A stretch of DNA of 64,000 nucleotides, taken from Torreya grandis. Its lineage: Eukaryota; Streptophyta; Pinopsida; Cupressales; Taxaceae. Shown here piece after piece: positions 13,216 to 24,619 of the stretch. Each line of letters opens with the position of its first letter. Within the stretch, counting starts at the first letter, position 1. Where the stretch lies: assembly GCA_037957365.1 (NCBI GenBank), contig JARHVA010000081.1, positions 8,057,001-8,121,000 of the forward strand. The letters are read 5' to 3'. Position numbers and translations under genes: made by a program. The notes under the pieces were generated by a model. The model did no database searches and had not been told where the DNA came from. It was given only the letters and a program-made list of their open reading frames with translations.

Positions 13216-14814
13216 TATTGGGTGAATATTTTGTCACCAGCTAACTGATGAAAAAAATAGGTCATTTCAACCACAGCATAGGGAGATTGGTCAGCCAAGT
13301 GTGCAGGTTTACCACATCAAAAGGGGACAAATCTCTCCTCTCATCAAAGGGAGGTTCCCTGTAAATATGAGGAGCTATATACTATATATATATGTAGAAA
13401 ATAACACTCAGGGGTAGGACAACACCATCCATCTCTCTTTTTTTAGAGATGATATTCAAAAACAAAGGATAAATCTAGGTGGAAACACTGAAGGCACTTC
13501 TCTTCTTTCAGAAGTGGTCTTACAACAAATAGCCAGAGTTCTTTTTGATAGGTAACAAGTAACTGGTAATAAAGGGCATAGTAACTATCAAAAAAAGGTG
13601 TAGCATAAAGTCTCCACCTCAATTTCCCAAGAGTGAAATATGAAGGATAATGGGGGCATAAAGTCATCTCAAGATATTTTACACAGAAAGAAACTAAAAA
13701 TACACACATTAAAGACAATTGTGGCAGCACAAAGTCTCTCCATATTTGGCTTTAGGACACCTTCCTAATTACTTCTACTAGTTTTGCTTATTTCATTAAA
13801 ATAGACAAGAACGCATTTAGAAAATAGACATAAGAATAATCTCCTAAATTACACAAGCTACTATAGCACAAAGTCTGGAAGTAACATGCTTTTTCATTCA
13901 TATAAAGAAATATGATCAACAATCTAAGCTCAAAGTCTTAGTAATTGCCTCACAATTTTGGCAGAGTTTTGCTTCTATAAGCAAAAAGATCTCTCTTACA
14001 TAAAATAAGAGATTACAATATATAGTAGCCAAGAAATGCTTGGCACTTTGTTTCAAAGAATGGCCCATACTGCATTTAATGTGTTGAATGTATTTTTAGT
14101 TTTGTCAAAGTGGGCCATGTTGGAACAAGGCGTCTAACTTAACTGTGGCATGTCAATTCATCTCGAATGTCTTCTCTTTAGCATGGGTTGTCTAGTCTTT
14201 CTCCAAATATATACATGGCTGTCCTATCACTTTTATTGTAAGGGAGAAAAATAGGCTATGCCTTTTAATGCTTGTGAGCTCAAATGTCTACTTGGTGGAC
14301 TATTCCACCTATTAGAAATAACTCTTGCGTAGATATTTTTGGTCTTCCCCTCTTTTCTATTGTAATTTGAGTTCTCAGACTATCTTTTCCCTTTCTAATA
14401 GCTCTTTCGACTTCCTCTTCAGCTGGTCGTTGAATTTATTTTTAGGTTCTGTGCCATATTTGAAAATCAACAAATATTTTTTTACCCTAAATTTGACATC
14501 CACAGGGACATCATTGGTTGCTGGTCATTTGAACCATTTTGAACCACAAACCTTTAAACTTGTGAAAGTTCATCGGTTTAATGGTTCAACGGTTTGGGAG
14601 GCCTACTCGATTCCTTAGTTCCATTACTTCTTTGGTTCATTCACTTGAATCATCTCTTTGGACTGGTCTCTAAAATCTTCATCTTCTTTCTTTTACTTGG
14701 AGCTTTCTTTGAACCATTGAACCCATTGAACCTTTGAACCATTTTGGTTCAAGGTTTAACGGTTCATCCTCTTTTTTGGAAGCCTTTATTCTTTCTAAGT
14801 TTTTTTGAGTCTAT

Positions 14815-15050
14815 ACAATCCAGCCTATGGAGTCTGTAGAAACAAGCCTACAGATTCCATAGAAATCAACCCATAAAGTCCATAGAAATCAACTTGTGGA
14901 TTCCATATAAATAAGCCTACAAATTTCATAAAAACCAGCTTGTAGAGTCCATAGAAATCATCCTATGGAGTCCATAGAAATCAACCTACAAAGTTTGTAG
15001 AAACAAACCTATAGAGTCTATAGAAATAGGCTTGCAGAGTCTGTAGAATC
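14815..15050. repeat. Minisatellite in B LTR
   Basis: About a dozen degenerate units of roughly 20-24 bp based on GAGTCCATAGAAATCAACCT, with some units reading CTGTAGAAACAAGCC. The other B LTR has the matching array at 24340-24552, which is where that LTR is cut. Confidence 0.85.
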
Positions 15051-15222
15051 ATGTCTACGGGCATTTAATCATTCCTTTGGATTTATATCTTTGGAACCCC
15101 TAAAGGGAAGGTGTCCCTTCAAGCCTTGATAAAGGTCCATTTCCTGGTCATTGAGAGCACCTTGCAAGGGTACTTTCCCTTCAGGGTCCTTCGGGTGGCC
15201 TTCATCTTTGAATCCTTCAAAC

Positions 15223-15254
15223 AAAATGTCTAAAGGAATTCCTTTAGACATTTT
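15223..15254. repeat. Perfect 32-bp palindrome in B LTR
   Basis: Both halves read AAAATGTCTAAAGGAA on their own strand, with the centre at 15238/15239 and no loop. Confidence 0.95.
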
Positions 15255-15310
15255 ATCTGAAGGAAATCTTTCCTTCACTTTAGCCACTTTTCGTTAGGAT
15301 TTTGATCATT

Positions 15311-15360
15311 CCTTCAGACAAAATGTCCAAAGGAATTCCTTCAGACATTTTGTCTGAAGG
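15311..15360. repeat. 50-bp near-perfect palindrome in B LTR
   Basis: The left arm starts CCTTCAGACAAAATGTC and the right arm ends GACATTTTGTCTGAAGG. 23 of 25 positions pair, with the centre at GGAATTCC. It shares its core with the 32-bp palindrome about 90 bp upstream. Confidence 0.95.
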
Positions 15361-16259
15361 ATTTCCCCTATAAAATTAGCCACAAAAAACTTTCTGAAGG
15401 ATATTTTTTCTCCTTTTTGTTCACTACCCTCCACAAGGGCACTTAAATTTTGTTCACTACCCTCTACAAGGGCACTTTCCCTTCAAGCTTTGGGGGACTC
15501 CTTTGAACTGTTTGATTAAACTAATCAATTCAACCAACTTTGGTTCAATAGTTCAATGGTTCAGTCTTGTGTTTCACTCATTCAATTGACCACTTGAACT
15601 AACTGCTTTGAACCAATCTCATTTAACCTTTGAACCCATTGAACCATTTGGTTCAAGGTTAAATGGTTCAACGATTCAATCCTCCTTATTTTCATTAAGT
15701 CTTTTGAAGCTATTGAACTTACCAAAGTGGTTAAACTTTAAACTTTCACCGAAGCACTTAACTCTTTAAGCTTGCCAATGTCATTAAACCTTTGAACCCA
15801 TTGAACCTCAGCATTGAACCAACCTTAAAATTGCCTAAGTGTTGGAAACTTGTTCCTTTGTGAGAGCTTGCCTATTGAAGTTGTTAAACTTATTGAACCT
15901 ATGAGTCCCTTAGCTAAAAAAAGTTTAAATAATGGGAATTTGAATACTTAGAATAATTTTTGAGAAGGGAAGAGAGAATTTTGGCCTGCAAGACCAAAAT
16001 AGTTCATATGTTATCCCAAAAATGAGTGACAAATTTTGGGAACAACAGCTGGCTCCAGTTGGGGAACTTCCTTTAGTTGAAATTTTGGAATAGCTAAGAG
16101 GAATAGAAACTAGAATCTCCAGTGCCTTTAAGTATGCCATTGGGATACAGAGTCATGCTACCCAAAAAAGAAAGGCACCAAAAAAATGAAAATGAAAATC
16201 ATAAAACAAAACAAAACAAAAGACTATACAAATATACATATATATAGATGATCTTATCT

Positions 16260-17650
16260 TATACTTCAAGAATTAAAGTGCTTCAAATGCTACCCATTAT
16301 GAGGTAGAGAAAAGGGCGTGCCATCTTGATACTTCAATAGGAAACTATTTTCACCATTGAGCTGATGGATAGTAAATGGGCCTCTCTATAGGGAATCAAA
16401 TTTCCCATGCATTCCCTTTAGTTCTCTTCTCTTGTCCCATAATAGAACTTGATCTCTAATCTAGAAATCATGAGTTTTTACTTTCTAATCGAAGAGCTTC
16501 TTCACCAGACTTTGATGCACAACAATTCAGTCCACCACCATAGTTTGCTGCTGATCCAGCTCAATTAAGCATATGATCCTCTTATCGATAGAGCTTTCAT
16601 ATGTCTAATCTTTGATCACCTTTGTCAATTTCAACACTGGCAATTCCAGGGTAATTGGTATCTCTACATTGAGACCATATAGATGTTGGAAAGGTGACAT
16701 ACCTATTGCCCTTTTAGGTGTAATTATATTTGCTCATAAAGCATCAACCAATGCTTTATGACAGGTTCGTTGGTTATCATCCACCAGCTTCTTGATGATG
16801 GTCACCAAATTCTTGTTGCTTGATTCAGCTTGGCCATTCCCTTGTGGGAAATAATCAGAAGATTGAGAGAGGGTAATCCCATAGTAAAAATAGAATTGTT
16901 CCATTGATGAGAAGAGAAATAGGATGCATTATCTATCATAATCTTGGTTGGGACCCCAAACCTGGAAATGATGTTTTCCTTAAGGAAATTGCATACCACT
17001 TCTAAAGTAACATACTTGGTTGGAATTGATTCCACCCATTTAGTAAAGTAATATGTGGCTATGAGGACATAATCATGTACAACACTTGAAGATAGGTTTA
17101 TAGAACCAATGAAATCGATTCCCCATTATTGAAATGGCTCTTTTATTACCACTAGCTTGAGAGGCAGAGCAGCTAACTTGGGTCTTCCAATGAACTGTTA
17201 CCATAGTTCACATCTTCGTACCCATTTGTATGCATCTTAAAACAAAGTAGGGTAGTAATACCTAGCTCATAGAATATTATGGGTAGTTAAAAGAGTAGAA
17301 AAATGTCTTCCATAGGAAAGATTATGAAAGGACTTAAAAAGTTGGTTCTGATGTTCTTTATGCATGCAGTGAAGGAACACTCCATCAAGGCTTTTCATAA
17401 ACAAGTTATTGTCCCATAAGAAAAAATTGGTAGGTTTAAATTTAACAGTCCTCCTTTCTTTATGAGACAGGTGAGTGGGACACTCACCATAGGTAAGGAA
17501 ATGAGCAATATTCAAATACCACTCATTTGTGGTGGAGATAAAAAGGACTATTGGCATGTCTTTCACTTCTATTTCTTCATGCCCTACTTCTTCAAGTATG
17601 TTGTCAGCAATCAATTGGTAGAGGCCCCTTCCTTGTACAAGATTCATTGG
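16260..17650 (-). pseudogene. Element B integrase remnant
   Basis: Minus-strand integrase. The N-terminal part lies in a 126-codon open stretch (17267-17647) with LFISTTNEWYLNIAHFL and a His-rich segment (CMHKEHQNQLFKSFH). The catalytic core is partly kept at 16802-17035, where VPTKIMIDNASYFSS carries the second catalytic Asp, followed by a frame-shifted QGN-like segment. The C-terminal domain near 16270-16400 reads RGPFTIHQLNGENSFLLKYQ (a GPF form of the GPY motif) and ends HLKHFNS. Stops are mostly TAG. No chromodomain follows. Confidence 0.85.
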
Positions 17651-17699
17651 TTTGATAATGAGATCAAACTCCTAGATTTTAGCAATCTAATTGCACCTT

Positions 17700-18070
17700 T
17701 TGGTTTTAAACTCTTGCTAAGTTAATATGGATTTAACTATGGTATCAGGGACTAGGGTAGTAATGTGCGAATTTAAGATGTAAAAATAGAAGTGCTTTAC
17801 TACCTTTACCACTACATAAGTAGGCTTCTCCATGTTTGAATATTTTAGCTCATGAGCTTTGAGAGGATAGCTCATGAATGATATGGGAGATTCCACACCT
17901 TCTTCATTCTGTTAAACTAGAATTTCTGAAAGTGTGTGCTTAGAAGCATAACTATACACTGTGAAATGCTTAGTATAATCTAGACAAACTAGAATTGGGG
18001 CATAGACAATAGCTATCTTGATGTCTCAGAATGCCAATTTGCCTTCTTCAGTCTAGCTAAAGGTGGCCTT
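17700..18070 (-). pseudogene. Element B second RNase H with lost catalytic Asp
   Basis: Gypsy-type RNase H between RT and integrase. The normal YTDAS start is replaced by VYSYASKHTLSEIL near 17930-17960, so the first catalytic Asp is absent. It is followed by FMSYPLKAHELKYSNMEK (17830-17880), which matches the usual block around the catalytic Glu. D shows the same loss, while the extra RNase H upstream of RT keeps its acidic residues. Confidence 0.72.
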
Positions 18071-18960
18071 TCCCTTCATCATGTTTAAAATATGGTAAGT
18101 CTTCTATATGAACTCAGGGATGAACCTTCGTAAAAAATTTACCTTTCTAAAGAAAGAGTGAACTACAGTCTTACTTGTAGGCAATGTAAGGTCATGGATG
18201 GACTTGACTCTATTCGAGTCAATATTTATGACTTCTTAAGATACAATGTGTTTGATAATTTTCCCTTCTGTTACTCCAAAAATAGACTTCTTGAGATTTA
18301 GAAAAATGCCATTTTAGCGACAGCGTTCCAACACTTGTTGCAAATGGTGCACATGATCAGGGTGATGCTTAGAAAATATGTTCAAGTCATCAAGGTATAC
18401 CTAATGAACTTACCCATTTCATCTTTGAAGGCAAGGTCCATTGCTCTCTAGAAAGTGGCACCATCATTTATTAGGCCAAATGGCATTCTTTGATATGTAA
18501 AGGTGCCCCAAGATGTGGTGAACGCAGTCTTGTGTTGGTCTGCTTCACCAACTTCTACTTAATAACATCTCTGAATTGATCACTATTTGCAGAACTTGGT
18601 CCATGATGGGTAGAAGATAGTTATCCTTTAAGGATGACTGATTCAAATTTTTGAAGTTCACATAGAGGTGAATTTTGCCATTCTTTTTCCTCACAGGTAC
18701 TATGTTGGCAATCCATGTGGAATGATGGATTGGGAAAATTATCCTAGCATTCAACATTTTTTATATTTCAAATAGAATAGTACCTGATATCTTCAAATTG
18801 TAATACCTAGATTTTTTCTTGTAAGGCACAGAATCACCCTTGAGAGGAATTTCATGGTGAATTTCTTCAGGCCTGAGTGACTTCAGATCATCATAGGAGT
18901 ATGCCAAAACATATATGTACTGGCAAAGTAGAGCAGTGAACTTGAACTTCTCTTTCTGAG
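18070..18960 (-). pseudogene. Element B reverse transcriptase remnant
   Basis: Reverse transcriptase. A pre-RT segment at about 18860-19000 (INLGTKENPKMVNIGK, then YSYDDLKSL) precedes fingers and palm: IANIVPVRKKNGKIHLYVNF (18640-18720), then KTAFTTSWGTFTYQRMPFGL (18470-18530) and the catalytic VYLDDLNIFS with YLDD at about 18386-18397. A deletion removes the segment around DGFSGYNQ near 18545-18570, and a frame change precedes YLDD. Thumb motifs continue to about 18070 (VHSFFRKVNFLRRFIPEF). The open stretch at 18761-19225 is the linker plus pre-RT region. Confidence 0.87.
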
Positions 18961-19329
18961 TGTAGCACTTTCCAATGTTCACCATCTTGGGATTTTCCTT
19001 GGTACCCAAATTTATCTGATTAAACTCTTGAGAAGATCTTGAATCTATTTTTTGTTTTTTGATGAACCTGTCATGCTTGTCAAATAGCTTCTTAAGGGAA
19101 ACCATGCCTTTTGAGATTTTATTCCCTTTAAGTTGTAGGAATTCTTCACCTGTGTCTGAACTTGATTTAGGGGTTGGTTCACTGCCTTCAAAGTGAAGTT
19201 GTTTGAAGCTATCTTTTTGTTCCAAGAATTTAATGATTTAGTTGTCACCATTGAACACTTGCCAATGATTGGCATTGTCAGACACACTTAGATGAAAGAC
19301 TAGTTTGATAGTGCTCTTGTCTCCTTGAG

Positions 19330-19745
19330 GAACCAAAAGAGTTGCTAAAATAGCCAAAGCATCAACTTAGTCATTGAATTCCCTAGGAACTACAGAGATG
19401 CTAAAAGCATCAAAACTTTTAGTTTGATCCCAAACTAGATTGTGGTAATGGCACAATATCTCATTTTTAGTTTGGTATAAGTTATTCACCTAAAAAACCA
19501 CTAGCTCAGCATCTCCTTTGGCATGAAGGATCTTGATACCCCTGTCTTGAGTGGCCTTCAATCCAAGTAGCAGGGATTCATATTCAACAGTATTATTGGT
19601 ATTGCTGAATTTTAATTTGTATGATAAAGGAAAAATATCTCCTTGAGGAGATATCAACACAATCCTAGCTCCTGAACTGGTAGAGGAATAGCTTCCATCA
19701 AATTCTACAATTTAGACATCATCAGAAACTAATTTTACCTTATAT
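19330..19745 (-). pseudogene. Element B extra RNase H upstream of RT
   Basis: Well-preserved RNase H in one frame with three stops. IVEFDGSYSSTSSGARIVLI (first Asp) lies near 19660-19715, NTVEYESLLLGLKATQDRG (Glu) near 19555-19610, KGDAELVVF (Asp) near 19520-19550, and VVPREFND followed by VDALA (last Asp) near 19360-19395. All four catalytic acids are visible. It sits between protease and RT, not between RT and integrase. It would remove RNA from the RNA-DNA hybrid during cDNA synthesis. Confidence 0.82.
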
Positions 19746-19799
19746 TCCTCTTTATGTGAAGGGGAGGATTCCTTTGGGCTTGTACTATGCTCTCTCATG

Positions 19800-20340
19800 T
19801 CTTTTATTGTTTTATCTAAACCAATTTTTAGATTGTCATTTTCAAAAGTTTCATCAGCTAAGACAAGAGCATCCTCAGTAGTTAGGAATTAATTACCTAT
19901 GCCTAAAGACTCAAATAGAATTTGAGCTTCAGGCACTGATGTTTGAGTGACCACATATTTTGCCTCCTTCTTAGGGAGAAATTTTTGCATGATGCCCTTG
20001 ACTGGGATCCTTGCTTCAAAAAGGTCCATGATCAACTCACCACCAACATCCTTGCAAAAATTTCACCTAAGAAGGATGATGTATGAGGCTAGGACATCAG
20101 CCACCAAGACTATCATCTTGATCCTCTTGTCTAGGAATGTTGCAAGCATAAATTGGGCATCCTTGATTTGTCCTAGTAGTGGCACTTATTTATTCTCCAT
20201 GGAGAAGCATCTCCCAAATGTCTTGATTAGTGTGAGACCAAGGGATTTAGCTACCTTGGTAGGCATGACATTGTCAGAGGCACTTGAGTCTATGATACAA
20301 TTATTCAGCTAGTGTCCATTTATCAGTAGGGAGACATAAA
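19800..20340 (-). pseudogene. Element B aspartic protease remnant
   Basis: Retropepsin-like domain. The active site reads NNCIIDSSASDNVMPTKVAK near 20255-20310 (DSSAS in place of DSGAS), followed by GRCFSMENK, then IKMIVLVADVLASYIILL near 20090-20130, the segment that normally ends LLGR. It is in one frame with a few stops. D has the matching IIDSRASTSVMP. A linker of about 150 residues separates it from the extra RNase H. Confidence 0.82.
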
Positions 20341-20759
20341 AAGGTTTTGTCCTCTCAAGAGCAGTAGGAGGAGAAATGACAAGGTTATTCTAGGTGAACA
20401 TGGGAGTCACCTTTGGAATAGCTAGTCCTGTAGGTATGATTTTATTCCTCACATATTCCACTAACTTATCCAACTGCTAAGGGTTGGATTATAGGAATTT
20501 AAATTAAAATATTTGAATTTTAGTTTTCTTGACATGGTCGACTATGTCAAACATCTGAAATGAATTAGGAATAGGGAAAGGCAGTTCATCCTTTTAGTTT
20601 TTAGGAGGGGGAGGACTAATCTACAAAATTGAAGTTGAAGGTGCAAAAATTTTTGGGGTACTTACTTTTTTAGTGATCACTGGGTCCTTTGCTTGAAAAG
20701 GCAAAGTGGTTCCTTATTTGGTAATTGAAATTGCAAGTTGAGGTCATTCCTTTTTTTTA

Positions 20760-21990
20760 ATTTATCAGCTTACTGGGCTAACTAGTTCTTAGACTAGGTG
20801 AATATAGCATATGATCCATCAACTACTTTACCTTCACTTTTGGGTTCATTCTGGTAATTTAGGAAACCAATGTTGGAGTACCTAGATAATTCTTCTTCTC
20901 CCTCTATGAAGAGATTAGCATCATCTTTTGGGTTCAACTTAGGCTGAAAAGAGAAATCTGATTCTACTTCAAGATATCCAACTACTGAATTGGTTGGAGG
21001 TGCTTCAATGGACAACTTCCCCTGAGGGGGAGGAAGATGATTTGACTACCCTTGATTCCTAGTAGCATTGCCTTAGTATGACTAATTATGGAATGTCCTC
21101 CTTGGTATATCTCTGTATGAAGGGGCAGATGACATCCCTTGTGCCATTTGCTTTCTAAGAGCTAGCAACTCATTTTCTAACTTCTGCACCATTGGATCAA
21201 TGGTGCTTATAGATGGATATTTAGAAGATGAAGAATATTTACTTTTATTAGGATCTCTCCTTATCTTTCTTGCCAATATAAGGTCATATTCCACCTCAGT
21301 GGCCAAATCCTGAGCAATAACAAGGTCTATGTGGCCAACGCGTCTTAGTAGGAAACTCAATTCAGGCAACTGTGAGTTGATGAAGAACATTTAAGGTATC
21401 CAGGTGTTGGCTGAGCAATTGTAGGAATATTGTTCCTCAGCTTGTCAAACTTAGCAATGAAGTCCCTCATAGGTTCATGAGGTTCTTTATTCATTTGTAT
21501 GATCTATGCTAGCATGGCATGTGCATCTTTTGTAGGCTTAAACCTTGATTCAAACTTAGCTTTGAGAGTGTTCCAGTTAGTCACAGTCTGGACTTGCAGA
21601 TGATAGAACCCATTTACAGTAGCACCTTATACTATTTTGATAAATAACCTGACTGCTATGTCCTCATACTCCATGCCTATCACACTATAGGCTATGATGA
21701 AAGCTATAATGTGTTCATCAAGATGAATGCTCCCATCACCAAAAAATTTGGGGAAATTCTTCCTTGAATTGCATGGTAGCTCATGTAGAGGTGGAGTTAA
21801 ATTGAGTGGGCCAAAAGAGTTACCCCAGGGGCGTTAAACTTCCATGATTTGATTATGGAAAGTGGGGATGACAAATATGGGTGAAGTATGTATAGGCAAA
21901 GATCTGCTAAGAGTAGAAAAAGAAGCTCTACCTTATAGTGGTGACCTAGTATTGGTAGGAAGAAGACTCCTAGTTCATTTAACTTGAAGT
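20760..21990 (-). pseudogene. Element B gag remnant
   Basis: Gag capsid on the minus strand. KFFGDGSIHLDEHIIAFIIA lies near 21690-21760, then GFYHLQVQTVTNWNTLKAKF near 21555-21610 and PMRDFIAKFDKLRNNIP near 21430-21480. These are the retrotransposon gag family blocks. A frame change near 21390 leads into an open 102-codon stretch (21082-21390) with a Lys/Ser-rich part and a helical MVQKLENELLALRKQMAQ. A further acidic stretch lies at 20794-21015. I found no zinc knuckle in what remains. Many TAG stops. Confidence 0.78.
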
Positions 21991-22158
21991 TGTGGAGGAA
22001 ACAAATCAAAATTTCCCTACTGCACTAACTCAACAATAGGGTCAACAACACCTTGGGATCTCTAGCTTCTAATATAGCATGGAGTTACCAGATTGTAGAA
22101 TAAAAATGGAAAAGAACTGGCACTACTTTAGCTTGAAGCTTGAAACTATGTGCTCTTC

Positions 22159-22739
22159 TCCAGTGGAGTCACCAAAAAATTGTTGGCATGAAGCTGGAGG
22201 AAAGTGGAAAAAGAAGTGAAACATTTGATCCCTAACAACTCTAGTTCACAAACCAAATTATATAATGAAAATGGATAAGGCTATAATGATAATGGATAAG
22301 ACATAGGTGAGTATTCAATCTGAAGCTTGAGGCTTTAAATTATGTAAAATTACTATATCCCCAGTAGAGTCACCAAAAAACTATTGGCATGAAGTTGGCA
22401 GTGTTCTTTCCTACTTCACATCATCCCCTAGTGATATGAAATGCTTCAATTTGAATAGACTAGAAAAGGACTATAAATTCTTGTCGATCCCTAGCAAAGT
22501 CACCAAAAAATTGTTGGTGTGAAGTTGGAGGAAAGTGGAAAAAAGAAGTGAAACATTCGAAAGTGGAAAAAAGAAGTGAAACATTCGATCCCTAATGGCT
22601 CTAGTTTGTAGGCTAGATTATATAAAAAAATGGATAAGGCTATAATGATAATGGATAAGACACAGGTGATGCTTCAGTCTGAATCTTGAGGCTCAAATTA
22701 TGAAAAATTGTTGTGTCCCCAGCTAAGTCACCATTAAAC
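22159..22739 (-). repeat. Element B leader with four primer-binding-site-like copies
   Basis: The complement of a primer-binding site recurs at 22160-22174 (CCAGTGGAGTCACCA), 22359-22374, 22490-22504 and 22717-22733 (CCCCAGCTAAGTCACCA). The first three are each followed by ATTGTTGGCATGAAG-like sequence that resembles the LTR edge (TGTTGGGTGAA). The last one abuts the real LTR at 22740. A 25-bp segment near 22525-22580 (GTGGAAAAAAGAAGTGAAAC) is itself repeated twice. No coding sequence. Confidence 0.85.
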
Positions 22740-24552
22740 TGTTGGGTGAAAATTTTTTCACTAGCTAACTGATGAGCAAAATAGGTCATTTCAACCATAG
22801 CATATGGAGATTGGTCAGCCAAGTGTGCAAGTTTACCACATTAAAAGGGAAAAATCTCTCCTCTCATCAATGGTAGGTTCCCTGTAAATATGAGGAGCTA
22901 TATACTATATATATATGCAAAAAATAACACTCAAGGCTAAGACAACACCATTTATCTCTCTTTTTTTAGAGATAATGTTCACAAACAAAGGATAAATCGA
23001 GGTGGAAACACTGAAGGCACTTCTCTTCTTTCAAAAGTGGTCTTACAACAAATAGTCAGAGTTCTTTTTGGTAGGTAACAAGTAACTAGTAACAAAGGGC
23101 ATAGTAACCAGCAGAAAAAGGTGCAGCACAAAGTCTCCACCTCAATTGCCCAAGAGTGAAATATGAAGGATAATGGGGGCACAAAGTCATCCCAAGATCC
23201 TTTACACAGAAAGAAACTAAAAACGCACACACTAAAGACAATTATGGCAACACAAAGTCTCTCCACAGTTGGCTTTAGGACACCTTCTTGATTACTTCTA
23301 CTAGTTCTGCTTATATCATTAAAATGGATAAGAATGCATTCAGGAAATAGACATAAGAACAATTTCCTAAATGACATAAGTTATTACAGCACAAAGTTTG
23401 GAAGTAACTTGCTTTCTCATTCATATAAAAAAATATGATCAACAATTTGAGCTCAAAGTCTCAGTAATTGCCTCATAATTTTGGCAGAGTTTTACTTCTA
23501 TAACCAAAAAGATCTCTCTTGCATAAAATAAGATATTACAATATATAGTAGCTAAGAAAGGCCTAGTACTTTGTTTCATAGAATGGCCCATGTTGCATTT
23601 AATGCCTTGAATACATTTTCAATTTTGTCAAAGAGGGCCATGCTAGAACAAGGCATCTACCTTAACTGTGGTATGCCCATTCATCTCAAATGTCTTCACT
23701 TTAGCATGGGTTGTCTGGTCTTTCTCCAAATATGTACATGGCTATCCCCTCACTTTTATTGCAAGGGAGAAAATAGGTCGCATCTTTTAATGCTTATGAG
23801 CTTAGATGTCTACTTGGTGGACTATTCCACCTATTGGAAATAACTCTTATGTAGATATTTTTGGTCTTCCCCTCTTTCATATTACAATTTGAGCTCTCAG
23901 ACTATTTTTTCCCTTTTTGCTGGCTCTTTTGGCTCTCTCTTTAGTTGGTCACTGATTTTGTTTCTAGGTTCCATGCCAGATTTAAAAATCAATAGATATT
24001 TCATTACCTTGAATTTGACATCTAAGGGGACATCATTTGTCACTAGTCATTTGAACCATTTTGAACCATAAACCTTTAAACATGTGAAAGTTCATTGGTT
24101 TAATGGTTCAACAGCTCGGGAAGCCTTCTCAGTTCTTTGGTTCTATCACTTTTTTGGTTCATTCACTTAAACCACCTCTTTGGACTGGTCTCTGGAATCT
24201 TCCACTTCTTTCCTTTACTTAGAGCTTTCTTTGAACCGTTGAACCTGTTGAACCTTTGAACCATTTTGGTTCAAGGTTCAACGGTTCATCCTCTTTCTTG
24301 GAACCCTTTGTTTTCTCTAAGTCTTTTTGAATCTATAGAATCTAGCCTATGGAGTCCATAGAAACAAGCCTGCAGAATTCGTAAAAATCAACCTATAGAG
24401 TCTATAGAAATTAACCTACAAAGTCCATAAAAACAAGTTTGTAGAGTCCATAGAAACTAGCTTGTAGATTCCATGGAAATCAACCTATGGAGTCCATAGA
24501 AATCAACCTATGAAGTCCATAAAAACAAGCCTGTAGAGTCTGTAGAAACATA
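22740..24552 (-). repeat. Element B 5' LTR, truncated
   Basis: Matches 13216-15040 in order, with 8-9% differences in sampled stretches. It stops at 24552 inside the CATAGAAATCAACC minisatellite, where sequence switches to element A's LTR. About 1 kb of the expected LTR is missing. Open frames within it are not supported as genes. Confidence 0.85.
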
Positions 24553-24619
24553 CCTTTGGACTCCCAAATTCAATCTTTCAGACCTTAGAATAGGCTCACT
24601 ATGGGTAGTAGCTAGATTT

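Larger units (their letters stand above)
13216..16044 (-). repeat. Element B 3' LTR
   Basis: Left border at TATTGGGTGAA (13216), right after A's LTR sequence. The right border is tentative. I place it at GGGAACA (16044) by comparing layout with the D element, because the other B LTR is truncated. It contains GAACCATT/GGTTCAA repeats, the minisatellite at 14815-15050 and the palindromes near 15223 and 15311. Open frames inside it (for example 13443-13730 and 14325-14618) have no recognisable protein features, and I do not call them genes. Confidence 0.7.
13216..24552 (-). mobile_element. Element B: Ty3/gypsy (Tat-like) retrotransposon nested in A's 5' LTR
   Basis: Minus-strand element. Direct repeats start TATTGGGTGAA at 13216 and TGTTGGGTGAA at 22740 and run in parallel for about 1.8 kb. 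The internal region (about 16045-22739) carries gag, protease, RNase H, RT, RNase H and integrase from high to low coordinates, all broken. The right (5') LTR stops at 24552 inside a minisatellite and joins A sequence, so no target duplication can be checked. LTR copies differ by about 8-9% in sampled stretches. B's LTR shares short motifs (TTGAACCATT, TCTGAAGGAA) with the LTR of D, so B and D are related families in opposite orientation. Confidence 0.85.

Noticed and set aside
14325..14618. A 97-codon open frame in B's LTR
   Set aside because: Opposite strand to the element, no motif, and the matching place in the other LTR (23889-24071) keeps only part of the frame.
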